64,000 nt of DNA from Nitrosomonas ureae (GTDB lineage Bacteria > Pseudomonadota > Gammaproteobacteria > Burkholderiales > Nitrosomonadaceae), in the NCBI RefSeq assembly GCF_900108305.1, contig NZ_FNUX01000016.1, positions 1 through 64,000 of the forward strand. Reading direction: 5' to 3'. A program made the position numbers and the translations under genes. Below, in pieces: positions 29,570-37,710 of this stretch (within the stretch, counting starts at the first letter, position 1; the number at the start of each line of letters is the position of its first letter). The notes under the pieces were generated by a model that saw nothing but the letters and a program-made list of their open reading frames with translations, made no database searches and was not told the origin of the DNA.

Positions 29570-30361
29570 TTGACAATTATTCGTTCTCCCGCAGTCGCCG
29601 GGCTTTTTTATCCTGCTGATGAACAGCAGCTGAGGCAGGATGTGCAATTCCTGCTTGAAAAAGCAGGCTGGCATGATTTAAAACCAAAAGCATTAATCGT
29701 TCCACATGCCGGATATCAATATTCAGGCGCCATCGCGGCAACGGCTTATGCCAGTTTGCGCGCGGCCGCTGCAAATATACAGCGCGTAGTACTGTTGGGG
29801 CCAGCGCATCGGGTAGCCATACATGGTATGGCTTTGCCGGGCGCGGATGTTTTTACTACACCACTGGGCGGTGTAAACGTGGATACCGATTTGGTCAATG
29901 CAATCGCTCACTTGCCGCAAATCAGTATTAGCAAAGCAGCCCATGCATTGGAGCATTCTTTGGAAGTGCAGCTTCCATTCCTGCAAAGTGTATTAAATGG
30001 ATTCACCTTACTGCCATTGGCGATTAGTATGGCTTCAGCCGAAGAGGTTGCTGAAGTGTTGGATTATCTCTGGGGTGGTGAAGAAACGTTGATTGTGATC
30101 AGTTCCGACTTGTCGCATTTTTTACCCTATGCAACTGCACAGCATATCGATCATCAAACGGTGCAATCCATATTGCAATTGCAGCAGCCGATTGCACCCG
30201 ATCATGCCTGTGGTAGCGTAGCTATCAACGGTTTGATAATTGCGGCGCAGAAACACGGCTTGATACCGCATTTGCTGGATTTGAGGAATTCCGGAGATAC
30301 CGCGGGAACCCGTGATCAGGTAGTCGGCTACGCAGCTATTGCATTTGCTCAAGGAAGGTAA
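29570..30361 (+). CDS. Memo-like protein (AmmeMemoRadiSam system protein B)
   Basis: A 263-residue protein of the Memo family, related to non-heme iron class III extradiol dioxygenases. It starts at TTG with AGGGG eight bases before it and reads MTIIRSPAVAGLFYPADEQQ, the usual opening. Metal-ligand-like histidines are in IVPHAGYQYSG, LGPAHRV and the ALEHSLEVQLPFLQ segment. It is the first gene of a conserved trio with AMMECR1 and a radical SAM protein. The trio is widespread in archaea and bacteria and I know of no established function for it. Confidence 0.9.
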   Translation: MTIIRSPAVAGLFYPADEQQLRQDVQFLLEKAGWHDLKPKALIVPHAGYQYSGAIAATAYASLRAAAANIQRVVLLGPAHRVAIHGMALPGADVFTTPLGGVNVDTDLVNAIAHLPQISISKAAHALEHSLEVQLPFLQSVLNGFTLLPLAISMASAEEVAEVLDYLWGGEETLIVISSDLSHFLPYATAQHIDHQTVQSILQLQQPIAPDHACGSVAINGLIIAAQKHGLIPHLLDLRNSGDTAGTRDQVVGYAAIAFAQGR

Positions 30362-30363
30362 TC

Positions 30364-30954
30364 ATGTTGTGTGATAACGATCAACAAGGAAGGATTTTGC
30401 TGCAAATTGCACGTACATCTATTGCACGCGCTTTGCATGTTCCTTGTGCGGCGGTAGCCGTGGAGGAGAATATGCCTTGGCTTTGCAAGCCAGGAGCAAC
30501 TTTTGTCACTTTAACCCAATATGGTGAATTGAGAGGCTGTGCCGGTTCTCTGAAGGCGGATGACTCATTGCTTGAAGATGTCAGCAATAATGCGGTACTG
30601 GCTGCATTGCATGACTCTCGTTTCTTGCCGCTGATGAAGGATGAGCTCGATACAATAAAGATTGAAGTTTCGTTGTTATCGCAATTACAATCACTGAATT
30701 TTAGCAGTGAAGCCGATGCTCTGGCACAGTTGCGTCCGAATGTTGATGGCATTGTGCTCGAATACGAGCTTTATCGCAGTACATTTCTGCCTCAGGTGTG
30801 GGAAGACCTGCCTGAACCTCAGCAATTTCTTGCCAAGCTAAAACTGAAAGCCCATTTATCTGAAGATTTCTGGTCTGAACAGATTCGGTTATCTCGATAT
30901 ACCGTCAGGAAATGGCGGGAAATAGATAATTCCAAGGAGTGCGCACATGGATGA
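30364..30954 (+). CDS. AMMECR1 domain protein (AmmeMemoRadiSam system protein A)
   Basis: A 196-residue cytoplasmic protein. The AMMECR1 signature is visible: GATFVTLTQYGELRGCAGSL in the middle, then NAVLAALHDSRFLPL and LRPNVDGIVLEY. The ATG follows the Memo-like stop by two bases and its end overlaps the start of the radical SAM gene by eight bases, so the three are one translationally coupled unit. Biochemical activity is unknown; a role as partner of the radical SAM enzyme is inferred from conserved linkage. Confidence 0.92.
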   Translation: MLCDNDQQGRILLQIARTSIARALHVPCAAVAVEENMPWLCKPGATFVTLTQYGELRGCAGSLKADDSLLEDVSNNAVLAALHDSRFLPLMKDELDTIKIEVSLLSQLQSLNFSSEADALAQLRPNVDGIVLEYELYRSTFLPQVWEDLPEPQQFLAKLKLKAHLSEDFWSEQIRLSRYTVRKWREIDNSKECAHG

Positions 30955-32044
30955 GCCGATTGGTGAGATTCAGCAACATCCGGCCAAGTATTGGCATTTG
31001 CTTGACGATGGCCGGATTCAGTGTGATTTATGTCCGCGTGATTGTAAGCTGCACGATGGGCAGCGTGGAGCGTGTTTTGTTCGCGGGCGCGTCGGTGCTG
31101 CTATGGTGCTGACGACTTATGGACGTTCATCCGGCTTTTGCGTTGATCCCATTGAAAAAAAGCCATTGAATCAATTTTACCCCGGTAGCAGTATTTTATC
31201 TTTTGGCACGGCAGGTTGTAATCTTGCATGCAAATTTTGCCAGAACTGGGATATTTCCAAATCGCGGAGCTTTGATAAATTGCAGGATCAGGCCAGCCCG
31301 GAAGCGATTGCAAGTTATGCCAAGCAGCATGACTGCAAAAGTGTTGCATTCACCTACAACGATCCAGTGATTTTTGCCGAATATGCGATGGATGTTGCCG
31401 ATGCTTGCCATGCTGTGGGTCTTAAAACAGTTGCCGTGACCGCAGGCTATGTTCATGCTCAACCGCGCCGGGATTTCTTTGCCAAAATGGATGCAGCCAA
31501 TGTTGATCTCAAGGCATTTACCGAGGAATTCTATGTCAAGCAGACGGGATCGCATCTGCAGCCTGTATTAGATACCTTAAAATACTTGAGGCATGAAACC
31601 GATGTATGGCTTGAGTTGACGACGTTATTGATTCCCGGTTTAAATGATTCAGATCAGGAAATCAGCGCGATGAGCGAGTGGATCATTAAAGAATTGGGTA
31701 CTGATGTGCCGCTGCACTTTAGCGCTTTTCATCCGGATTACAAACTGAGGGATATACCGCGGACACCGGCCGAAACCGTAATCAGAGCGCGCAACATTGC
31801 ATTGGATACCGGGCTGAACTATGTGTATACCGGGAATGTGCATTTTATCGAGGGCGATACCACTTTTTGTCCGTTCTGCAAAGGTGAATTAATCGTGCGC
31901 GATTGGTATGAAATTAAGCAATATCATTTAACATCTGGTGGACGTTGCGCCAATTGCAATGCCGCAATTGCAGGTCATTATGATCAATTTTCCGGTCAAT
32001 TCGGCAGACAGCGTATTCCGGTCAGAATCGGAACGACGGTATGA
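30947..32044 (+). CDS. AmmeMemoRadiSam system radical SAM enzyme
   Basis: A 365-residue radical SAM protein with cluster motif CNLACKFC (within GTAGCNLACKFCQNWDISK) and an extra N-terminal cysteine set (CDLCPRDCKLHDGQRGAC). A C-terminal CPFC and CANC pair suggests zinc binding. It resembles PflA-like activating enzymes, which modify partner proteins, but its target is not known. It is the last gene of the Memo-AMMECR1-radical SAM trio. A weak hairpin lies about 90 bases downstream. Confidence 0.92.
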   Translation: MDEPIGEIQQHPAKYWHLLDDGRIQCDLCPRDCKLHDGQRGACFVRGRVGAAMVLTTYGRSSGFCVDPIEKKPLNQFYPGSSILSFGTAGCNLACKFCQNWDISKSRSFDKLQDQASPEAIASYAKQHDCKSVAFTYNDPVIFAEYAMDVADACHAVGLKTVAVTAGYVHAQPRRDFFAKMDAANVDLKAFTEEFYVKQTGSHLQPVLDTLKYLRHETDVWLELTTLLIPGLNDSDQEISAMSEWIIKELGTDVPLHFSAFHPDYKLRDIPRTPAETVIRARNIALDTGLNYVYTGNVHFIEGDTTFCPFCKGELIVRDWYEIKQYHLTSGGRCANCNAAIAGHYDQFSGQFGRQRIPVRIGTTV

Positions 32045-32185
32045 CAATGCTAAGATTCGGCTGCTTCGGATGAATTTCCAAGCAAGCAAAATCGCCGATG
32101 TACCGCAAGATTAATATTGCAGTACAGCTAACCACCGTACTGGATATTAGCGTTAAAGATACTACCGATATTTATCTTATCTGTG

Positions 32186-32473
32186 TTATTCGGTTTTATC
32201 GATCATGAATTGAAACCCTGCATCATTCAGGTCATCCAACTCTAACGCATTGTCTACCTCGGCTTCAGCTTCTAACCAATCCTGTACCATATCGGTATCA
32301 TTATTGCTGAACCCTCGTTTCTCAGCACGGTAATAGGCTGAGGTTGCAATGGCTTCTTCGCGATCCATTAATTGATCTTTATGGGTTATCTGATTGGCCG
32401 GTATATTTTGTTCATTTTTAGATAATTTTGTACGGGATTTCTTGCTTACTGTTTCGTTCAGTTTGCTCTGCAT
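32186..32473 (-). CDS. DUF2934 protein
   Basis: A 95-residue cytoplasmic protein with the DUF2934 motif REEAIATSAYYRAEKRGF followed by a DWLEAEAEV helix. The N-terminal part is basic, Asn/Lys-rich and probably disordered. AAGGAG lies about nine bases before the ATG at 32473; an upstream in-frame Met at 32551 adds 26 residues without a ribosome binding site. The family is often linked to stress or low-oxygen genes; a perfect FNR-type box lies about 280 bases upstream. Function unknown. Confidence 0.8.
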   Translation of the reverse strand: MQSKLNETVSKKSRTKLSKNEQNIPANQITHKDQLMDREEAIATSAYYRAEKRGFSNNDTDMVQDWLEAEAEVDNALELDDLNDAGFQFMIDKTE

Positions 32474-32872
32474 TTGAAGATTCTCCTTTATTTTGTTGAG
32501 CAACGGACATATTCTCTGATAGCATTTCATGTTACTCATCCAATTCAGCAAGGGGCTGGGAAATTATCTTTGTTGCTGCTATGGCATTAAAATCGCTGTC
32601 AAGATACTGATGAGCGAAATACGAATTGTACTTTTCGCCTTTCCTCGAACCTGCATCAAAATGCTTCCCAGCAATTTTTAGATACATAACAAAAATAAAA
32701 TCTGTGTGTTATTCGTCGATGTATATTTTAATAAAAGCCATTAGTAATCGATTTGATATGAATCAATGTTTGCTGAGAAAGTAAATAAAATACTTCGCCT
32801 GTGCTTGCGCACACGGTATTTGTTTTAAGCAGATTCCCTAACCATGGATGAAGACTGCTTCTGGTAATCTTT
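32474..32872. other. Upstream region of the DUF2934 gene
   Basis: About 400 bases, AT-rich, without a gene. Its only clear element is the FNR-type box at 32753-32766. The end of the small HTH-like gene lies at its right edge. Confidence 0.5.
32753..32766. promoter_or_regulatory. FNR/CRP-family binding site
   Basis: TTGATATGAATCAA is a second perfect match to TTGAT-N4-ATCAA. It is intergenic, upstream of the DUF2934 gene on the minus strand. A promoter activated from it would start near 32718, giving a leader of about 245 bases. Confidence 0.55.
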
Positions 32873-33178
32873 TCAGAATTTCGTATACGTTCCTAATGTA
32901 GTACAGATTTTCTGAAATTCGCTACGGATACTGGCAGGAGATCTTTTTAAGTATGCAGCAAGAATCCGAGTATCTGTTGTTTCCAGAGTGAAACTCGCTT
33001 CCAGTAATTCACGCAGGAATGGTGCCAGCAATTTTTTGCCATCCAATGTTTCAATGAGGCGCGCCGCATGCATTTTTGCACGTCTTAGCTGGCCAGCTTC
33101 ATAAAACTGAGAGTTATTTCTGCGCCGATTTAACTGATAATTAATATTGCGTTGGGTTGCAGTTGAGAGTTGTTTCAT
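32873..33178 (-). CDS. Small basic protein with possible helix-turn-helix
   Basis: A 101-residue basic protein, start supported by AAGGAAC nine bases upstream. The C-terminal segment LAAYLKRSPASIRSEFQKIC reads like a helix-turn-helix of the LuxR/NarL or HTH-associated type, so it may bind DNA; the N-terminal half is Arg/Gln/Asn-rich. I cannot name the family. It lies between the DUF2934 and CBS genes, all on the minus strand. Confidence 0.6.
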   Translation of the reverse strand: MKQLSTATQRNINYQLNRRRNNSQFYEAGQLRRAKMHAARLIETLDGKKLLAPFLRELLEASFTLETTDTRILAAYLKRSPASIRSEFQKICTTLGTYTKF

Positions 33179-33369
33179 CTGGGATGTTCCTTGTGTAAGG
33201 TGATAGCATCCAGAATAGCAAGGATATATGACAAGGATATAACAGAATATAATCCAGTTTTTTGGTATTTACGATATCTTCAATACGGTAAAACTATAAT
33301 GTGCGAAATTATCGCCTTTCATTTCCACACATGATTAAGAACCTGCGAAGTATTTTTTAGAATCATGCC

Positions 33370-33405
33370 AATCAACCGGGTAACGCCTATTATTCCCGGT
33401 TGATT
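33370..33405 (-). terminator. Terminator-like hairpin after the CBS gene
   Basis: AATCAACCGGG (33370-33380) and CCCGGTTGATT (33395-33405) form a perfect 11-pair stem with a 14-base loop, beginning 16 bases past the CBS stop. There is no T run, so it may stop transcription weakly or protect the mRNA end. Confidence 0.55.
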
Positions 33406-33420
33406 GAAATCACTCATTCA

Positions 33421-33870
33421 CTATGGACGATGCCGAACTTCTTTTTTCTGCTCGTACTTGACCAGTTTGGCGAGATCAAGCAATGACTCGGATAGCCATT
33501 GCAGGGCATCATCTAACGTTAAAATGCCGATTAATTCGCCGACATCATCCACTACCGGCAAGCGCCGGATGGTTTTGCGACGCATTAATTCTATCGCCTC
33601 ATGTATCTCGATGTTTTCTTTTACAGTAAATATATCGGGTAACATAATATCGCCGACCGTGATTACTGTTTCGTCCAATTCTGTTGCCATGACTTCGACA
33701 ATCAAATCACGATCCGTGACCACTCCCACAGGCACTGCGCGACCATTGGGTTTGTCGATTACTATGACAGCGCCCACATGAAACTGACGCATTAGTTTGG
33801 CGGCTTCTTGAACGGTTTCATCTCGTTGAATCACAATTACTTCACGATTACAAATTTCACCGATGGTCAT
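33421..33870 (-). CDS. Tandem CBS domain protein
   Basis: A 149-residue protein consisting of a pair of CBS domains (a Bateman module), which sense adenosine nucleotides and regulate partners. The two repeats are visible: VQEAAKLMRQFHVGAVIVID with VGVVTDRDL, then IHEAIELMRRKTIRRLPVVD with IGILTLDDAL. AAAGGAG precedes the ATG at 33870; an upstream Met at 33912 has no ribosome binding site. Stand-alone CBS pairs of this type are typically stress- or oxygen-regulated. No partner enzyme is adjacent. Confidence 0.92.
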   Translation of the reverse strand: MTIGEICNREVIVIQRDETVQEAAKLMRQFHVGAVIVIDKPNGRAVPVGVVTDRDLIVEVMATELDETVITVGDIMLPDIFTVKENIEIHEAIELMRRKTIRRLPVVDDVGELIGILTLDDALQWLSESLLDLAKLVKYEQKKEVRHRP

Positions 33871-34580
33871 TTTATGCTCTCCTTTCTTGTTATCTGAATA
33901 AAACAGCTGCATGGATCGATTAATGCAACCAATGAGCGTGTAAAAAATTTTCTGCCTGATAAATATGGATATTCGGGTTTTCTATTTTTTTTAAAATGAA
34001 GCTTCATATGCGGAAGTATGTTTTTCGTGCTTATGATCAACTTTCCTTGAAGCAACAAATTTAATTTGGATATGACGCCGCCTTTTATTTTCATTGGATA
34101 AAAAACCTATTAATATGATTAATACTGCCAGTACATCTTGATCGCTTTGATGATTTTGTCAAGCATTTCAGAAGTGCTTGTTATCAATTCCAGGTTATCG
34201 TTGCATTTTGATTCTGTAACTTATTGGAAGAATAGAAAATTATTATTGCAGGCAAGCCATAGCAGTTTGATTGACACTGATTCATGCTTTTATTACGCTA
34301 GAAGTACTTCATGATTTTTTCTGATCGCCAAGTGATGGCGTGGAGTGAAGTGTATTGCCATCTCCGTCGAATTTCTATATGGTTAGTCGGTATTATTTGA
34401 ATTTCCGGCAAGTAATCGCTTTGCCTTGTCAATTCAAGTTCAACTAAATCAGCCATGAATTAGCTGTAATTGCCGATGATTACATTGATGTGAATTTGCC
34501 GGAGTGAACCATAACCGTAATTATTAATCGAATCGCTCATTAACTTTGGCTTTACTTACTTACATAATAACGATTGATTT
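33871..34580. other. 710-base divergent intergenic region
   Basis: AT-rich, with stops in all frames, between the CBS gene and the hypothetical gene at 34581. I see no RNA gene, only imperfect FNR-like half sites near 34270-34290 and a short stem CGCCAAGTGATGGCG around 34327. It must contain promoters in both directions. Confidence 0.4.
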
Positions 34581-35030
34581 ATGTATTTCGATAAAATCTA
34601 TAGGCTACAGACAGGCGTAAGTCTCAAAATTTCAACCTTTGCTTTACAAGAATTGATTACCAACGCCATTAATAGACAAAAATTTCCTGAGCTGGAAAGC
34701 ATACGCAGCACTACAGATCTGCATGATTATTTGTCGGTTATTGTTTGTGATGGGGTTGAGGGTTTAATTGATAGGCGGCAGCGTTGGCTAGATCATAAGG
34801 TCAAATCCGCCTTAACTGCGGGACACCCGGTTTCATTTCATAGCTTCTGCAATCTTTTTTGGCGTAATCTTGATGAAGATGATCCGGATGGCGATGAATG
34901 GCACCAACTAATGGCCAGTGATCAATTCTATTTACAATTGACCATTCTATTCAATAAATTGCGTATAGTGAAACGGAGTTTGCTGCAACACAGAGAAATG
35001 GCACCAGATTTGTTCTTGGGCTCAACATAA
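34581..35030 (+). CDS. Hypothetical protein, 149 residues
   Basis: Unrecognised soluble protein with no signal or membrane segment. It is acidic in the middle (DEDDPDGDEWHQL) and helical at both ends, beginning MYFDKIYRLQTGVSLKIS. No ribosome binding site is visible ahead of the ATG. It lies upstream of flhDC in the same direction, separated by 485 bases. Its position suggests, but does not show, a link to motility control. Coding is supported by a clean frame and protein-like composition only. Confidence 0.5.
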   Translation: MYFDKIYRLQTGVSLKISTFALQELITNAINRQKFPELESIRSTTDLHDYLSVIVCDGVEGLIDRRQRWLDHKVKSALTAGHPVSFHSFCNLFWRNLDEDDPDGDEWHQLMASDQFYLQLTILFNKLRIVKRSLLQHREMAPDLFLGST

Positions 35031-35515
35031 GAGCAGATTGGGGGATTAATGGAACACCGCATTGCAAATGAATTAATTTCCAACTGATCCTATTTAAAGT
35101 GTTTTTTTATCGATATTCTCAAGATGGGTAGTTCTTGGGTTCATGATATTATGAATTTTATCGATCATTCAGCATGCGGAAATCCACAGCAAATAGGGCA
35201 CAGTACCTGTGTTTGCTTTGTGCTCACTTGATCGCTATCATTACCCGATATAGCCATAGTGCACGAGACTTGCTTCCGGTTGCCAGAGCACAAGTAGCTG
35301 ATGCATCGCAATATCTCCTTGAGTAATAAAAATATCAAATACTCAATTAATTACGAATCTTTCGGTGTAGGCCGAATTCCTACATTGCGATAAGAAGATT
35401 ACCTAGCTTCGTTTAAGTCTAACTTCCATTTACTTCCACTGCATCATAATTGAAAATCTCAGCTACACGAATACGTGTTTTCGATTAAAAATTTATTTAT
35501 TTTAGGGGTGATTAA
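35031..35515. other. Long upstream region of flhDC
   Basis: 485 bases with no gene. flhDC operons usually have long regulated 5' regions that integrate many signals, and this length is consistent with that. I could not identify a CRP or other known operator. AGGGGTG precedes the flhD ATG. Confidence 0.4.
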
Positions 35516-35833
35516 ATGCAAATAGATCAAATGTTGGATGAAATCCGGGATATTAATTTAAGCTATCTATTGCTTGCAAAGCAAATGTTGCATGATGATA
35601 GAGTATCCGCTATGTACCGGTTGGGCATTAATCAGGATCTGGCTGATATTCTGGATAAGTTAACTTCTGCACAATTAATTAAAATGGCTGCGTCAAATAT
35701 GCTGCTTTGTCGTTTCCGCTTTGATGATCGCTTGATTGCCGAAATGTTATCCAACGATAGTCGTGAGCAATCCGTTTCTAAGTCGCATGTGGCGATTCTG
35801 ATGGCCGGAAAGCCTGCAGAAGCTGTAGCGTAA
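35516..35833 (+). CDS. flhD: Flagellar master regulator subunit FlhD
   Basis: A 105-residue subunit of the FlhD4C2 activator of early flagellar genes. Opening MQIDQMLDEIRDINLSYLLL and the following LAKQMLHDDRVSAMYRLGI are typical, and Cys65 lies where E. coli has its intersubunit cysteine. AGGGGTG provides the ribosome binding site. flhC follows after 33 bases. No other flagellar genes are in the window, so flhDC is a separate regulatory unit. Confidence 0.95.
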   Translation: MQIDQMLDEIRDINLSYLLLAKQMLHDDRVSAMYRLGINQDLADILDKLTSAQLIKMAASNMLLCRFRFDDRLIAEMLSNDSREQSVSKSHVAILMAGKPAEAVA

Positions 35834-35866
35834 GAACAAGTATATAAAGAAAAGAGGGCTGATCCC

Positions 35867-36403
35867 ATGCGCAATCGAAGCATTATCACCGAGGCCAAGC
35901 AAATTCAACTGGCAACTGAATTGATTCAATTAGGGGCTCGATTACAGGTATTGGAAATGAATACGGATCTGAGTCGGGAACGATTAGTGAAGTTATATAA
36001 AGAAATTAGAGGGGTATCGCCTCCTAAGGGCATGTTACCTTATTCAGAAGATTGGTTTATAAGTTGGCAACCTAATATGCATTCTTCGCTGTTTATCAAC
36101 ATATACAATTATGTAACTGAGAATACAGGGATTAAAGGCATTGATGCATTAATTAAAAGTTATAGGCTCTATGATGAGCATGTTAAAGTCAATCAATTAG
36201 AAAAGGTCTTAAGCTTAACGCGTGCGTGGACCTTAGCGCGTTTTGTTGAAAGTGGTGTGTTGTGCATTGCGCCTTGTGTAAATTGCCATGGCAAATATGT
36301 GGTGCATTCACTGGAAATTCACTCGAATCACGTATGCGGTTTGTGTAATATACCTTCACGGGCAGGAAAAACTAAAAAAGCAGCAATGGCCGCGCTTCAT
36401 TAA
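35867..36403 (+). CDS. flhC: Flagellar master regulator subunit FlhC
   Basis: A 178-residue partner of FlhD. Four cysteines, Cys137 and Cys140 (CVNC) and Cys157 and Cys160 (CGLC), sit at exactly the positions of the zinc ligands of E. coli FlhC. The DNA-binding and FlhD-contacting region MLPYSEDWFISWQPN is conserved. AGAGGG lies upstream of the ATG. The complex recruits sigma-70 RNA polymerase to class 2 flagellar promoters. Confidence 0.96.
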   Translation: MRNRSIITEAKQIQLATELIQLGARLQVLEMNTDLSRERLVKLYKEIRGVSPPKGMLPYSEDWFISWQPNMHSSLFINIYNYVTENTGIKGIDALIKSYRLYDEHVKVNQLEKVLSLTRAWTLARFVESGVLCIAPCVNCHGKYVVHSLEIHSNHVCGLCNIPSRAGKTKKAAMAALH

Positions 36404-36452
36404 GATAAAAAATATAAATCTGCTGAATCAGGTGAGTTTATTTCAGCAGATT
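36404..36452 (-). terminator. Terminator of the aminotransferase gene
   Basis: AATCTGCTGAA (36417-36427) and TTCAGCAGATT (36442-36452) form a perfect 11-pair stem with a 14-base loop. On the minus strand the stem is followed by TATATTTTTTATC, a good U tract. The aminotransferase stop codon (36438-36440) lies in the loop, so the coding sequence runs into the terminator. It may also affect convergent flhC transcripts. Confidence 0.75.
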
Positions 36453-37631
36453 CTTCATCCGGCTTAATGCTTGTTTAAGATTTTCCATCGAAGTGGCAAA
36501 AGATAGCCGCATATACCCCTCGCATCCAAACGCAGAGCCTGGAACCACGGCAACACCGGCTTTCTCCAGTAGATATTCGCTAAACGCGATGTCATTTTGT
36601 GTACTTATCAGATTTTTCTCATATAACGTATTGATTGATTGACGGGCATCCGCAAATGCATAGAATGCACCTTGCGAAGATAAACACTGCACGCCGTTTA
36701 CTTGATTTAATTGTTCGGTTATAAAAATATTACGTTCTTTGAACGCTGTTACCATTGGGTGGATACACGATTGATCCCCATTTAATGCCGCCTCAGCAGC
36801 TGCTTGTGAAATGGAACTGGGGCTCGATGTACTTTGTGACTGAATGTTTTCCATCGCTGAAATGATGTATGCAGGTCCGCCGCAATAGCCGATTCTCCAT
36901 CCTGTCATTGAATAAGCCTTGGAAACGCCATTGAGAACAATGGTTTGGGGAAATAAGTCCGGACAGGCATTGGCAATATTCCCAAATCGTTGCCCCGTAA
37001 GCATAATATGCTCGTACATGTCGTCGGTGGCAATGAGAATTTTGGGGTATTTGCGTAAAACCTCACCCAATGCCTTGAGTTCATCCAAAGTATAGACTGC
37101 TCCGGAGGGATTGCTGGGGCTGTTGATAACAAACATTTTTGTTTTGGACGTAATGGCCGCTTCCAGTTGCTGTGCGGAAATCTTGAAATTCTGTTCGATA
37201 CCGGTACTGATAAACACGGGTTTACCTTCAGCGATTAACACAATGTCAGGATAGGAAACCCAGTAAGGCGCCGGAATAATCACCTCATCCTCCGGATTGA
37301 TTACAGACAATACCAGGTTAAAAAAGCTTTGTTTGCCTCCGCAGGAAACCAAGATTTGCTTAGTGTCAAAATCAAAATTATTCTCGCGTTTAAACTTGGC
37401 GACAATCGCATTTTTTAGTCCGGGTGTGCCACCGACGGCGGTGTATTTCGTCTGGCCTTTATTAATTGCAGTAATCGCAGCATCTTTGATATGCTGGGGC
37501 GTATCAAAATCAGGCTCGCCCGCACCCAATCCGATAATATCCTTACCTTCGGATTTAAGCCTGGCGGCACGGGCAGTAACAGCAAGAGTGGGAGATGGCT
37601 TGATAGCTTGAACGCGACTAGAGAGTTCCAC
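36438..37631 (-). CDS. Class I aspartate aminotransferase
   Basis: A 397-residue pyridoxal-phosphate enzyme of the Ib aspartate aminotransferase type, also seen as an aspartate/prephenate aminotransferase. The opening SSRVQAIKPSPTLAV, the IGLGAGEPDFDTP motif, NSPSNPSGAVY and the Schiff-base Lys in SKAYSMTGWRIGY are all present. GTG at 37631 has GAGG seven bases upstream and begins the family-typical ELSSRV; a further GTG at 37646 lies over that ribosome binding site and is less likely. Divergent from uvrB with 79 bases between starts. Confidence 0.93.
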   Translation of the reverse strand: MELSSRVQAIKPSPTLAVTARAARLKSEGKDIIGLGAGEPDFDTPQHIKDAAITAINKGQTKYTAVGGTPGLKNAIVAKFKRENNFDFDTKQILVSCGGKQSFFNLVLSVINPEDEVIIPAPYWVSYPDIVLIAEGKPVFISTGIEQNFKISAQQLEAAITSKTKMFVINSPSNPSGAVYTLDELKALGEVLRKYPKILIATDDMYEHIMLTGQRFGNIANACPDLFPQTIVLNGVSKAYSMTGWRIGYCGGPAYIISAMENIQSQSTSSPSSISQAAAEAALNGDQSCIHPMVTAFKERNIFITEQLNQVNGVQCLSSQGAFYAFADARQSINTLYEKNLISTQNDIAFSEYLLEKAGVAVVPGSAFGCEGYMRLSFATSMENLKQALSRMKNLLK

Positions 37632-37710
37632 AAAAAATCCTCGCACTAAAATAAATAGACCGGCATGCTAGAATGGTACAAAAACATAATGTTCAGCCGG
37701 AATTATACCT

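Noticed and set aside
33400..33413. TTGATTGAAATCAC as a third FNR-type box.
   Set aside because: One mismatch, and the first half is part of the hairpin after the CBS gene, which explains the sequence better.
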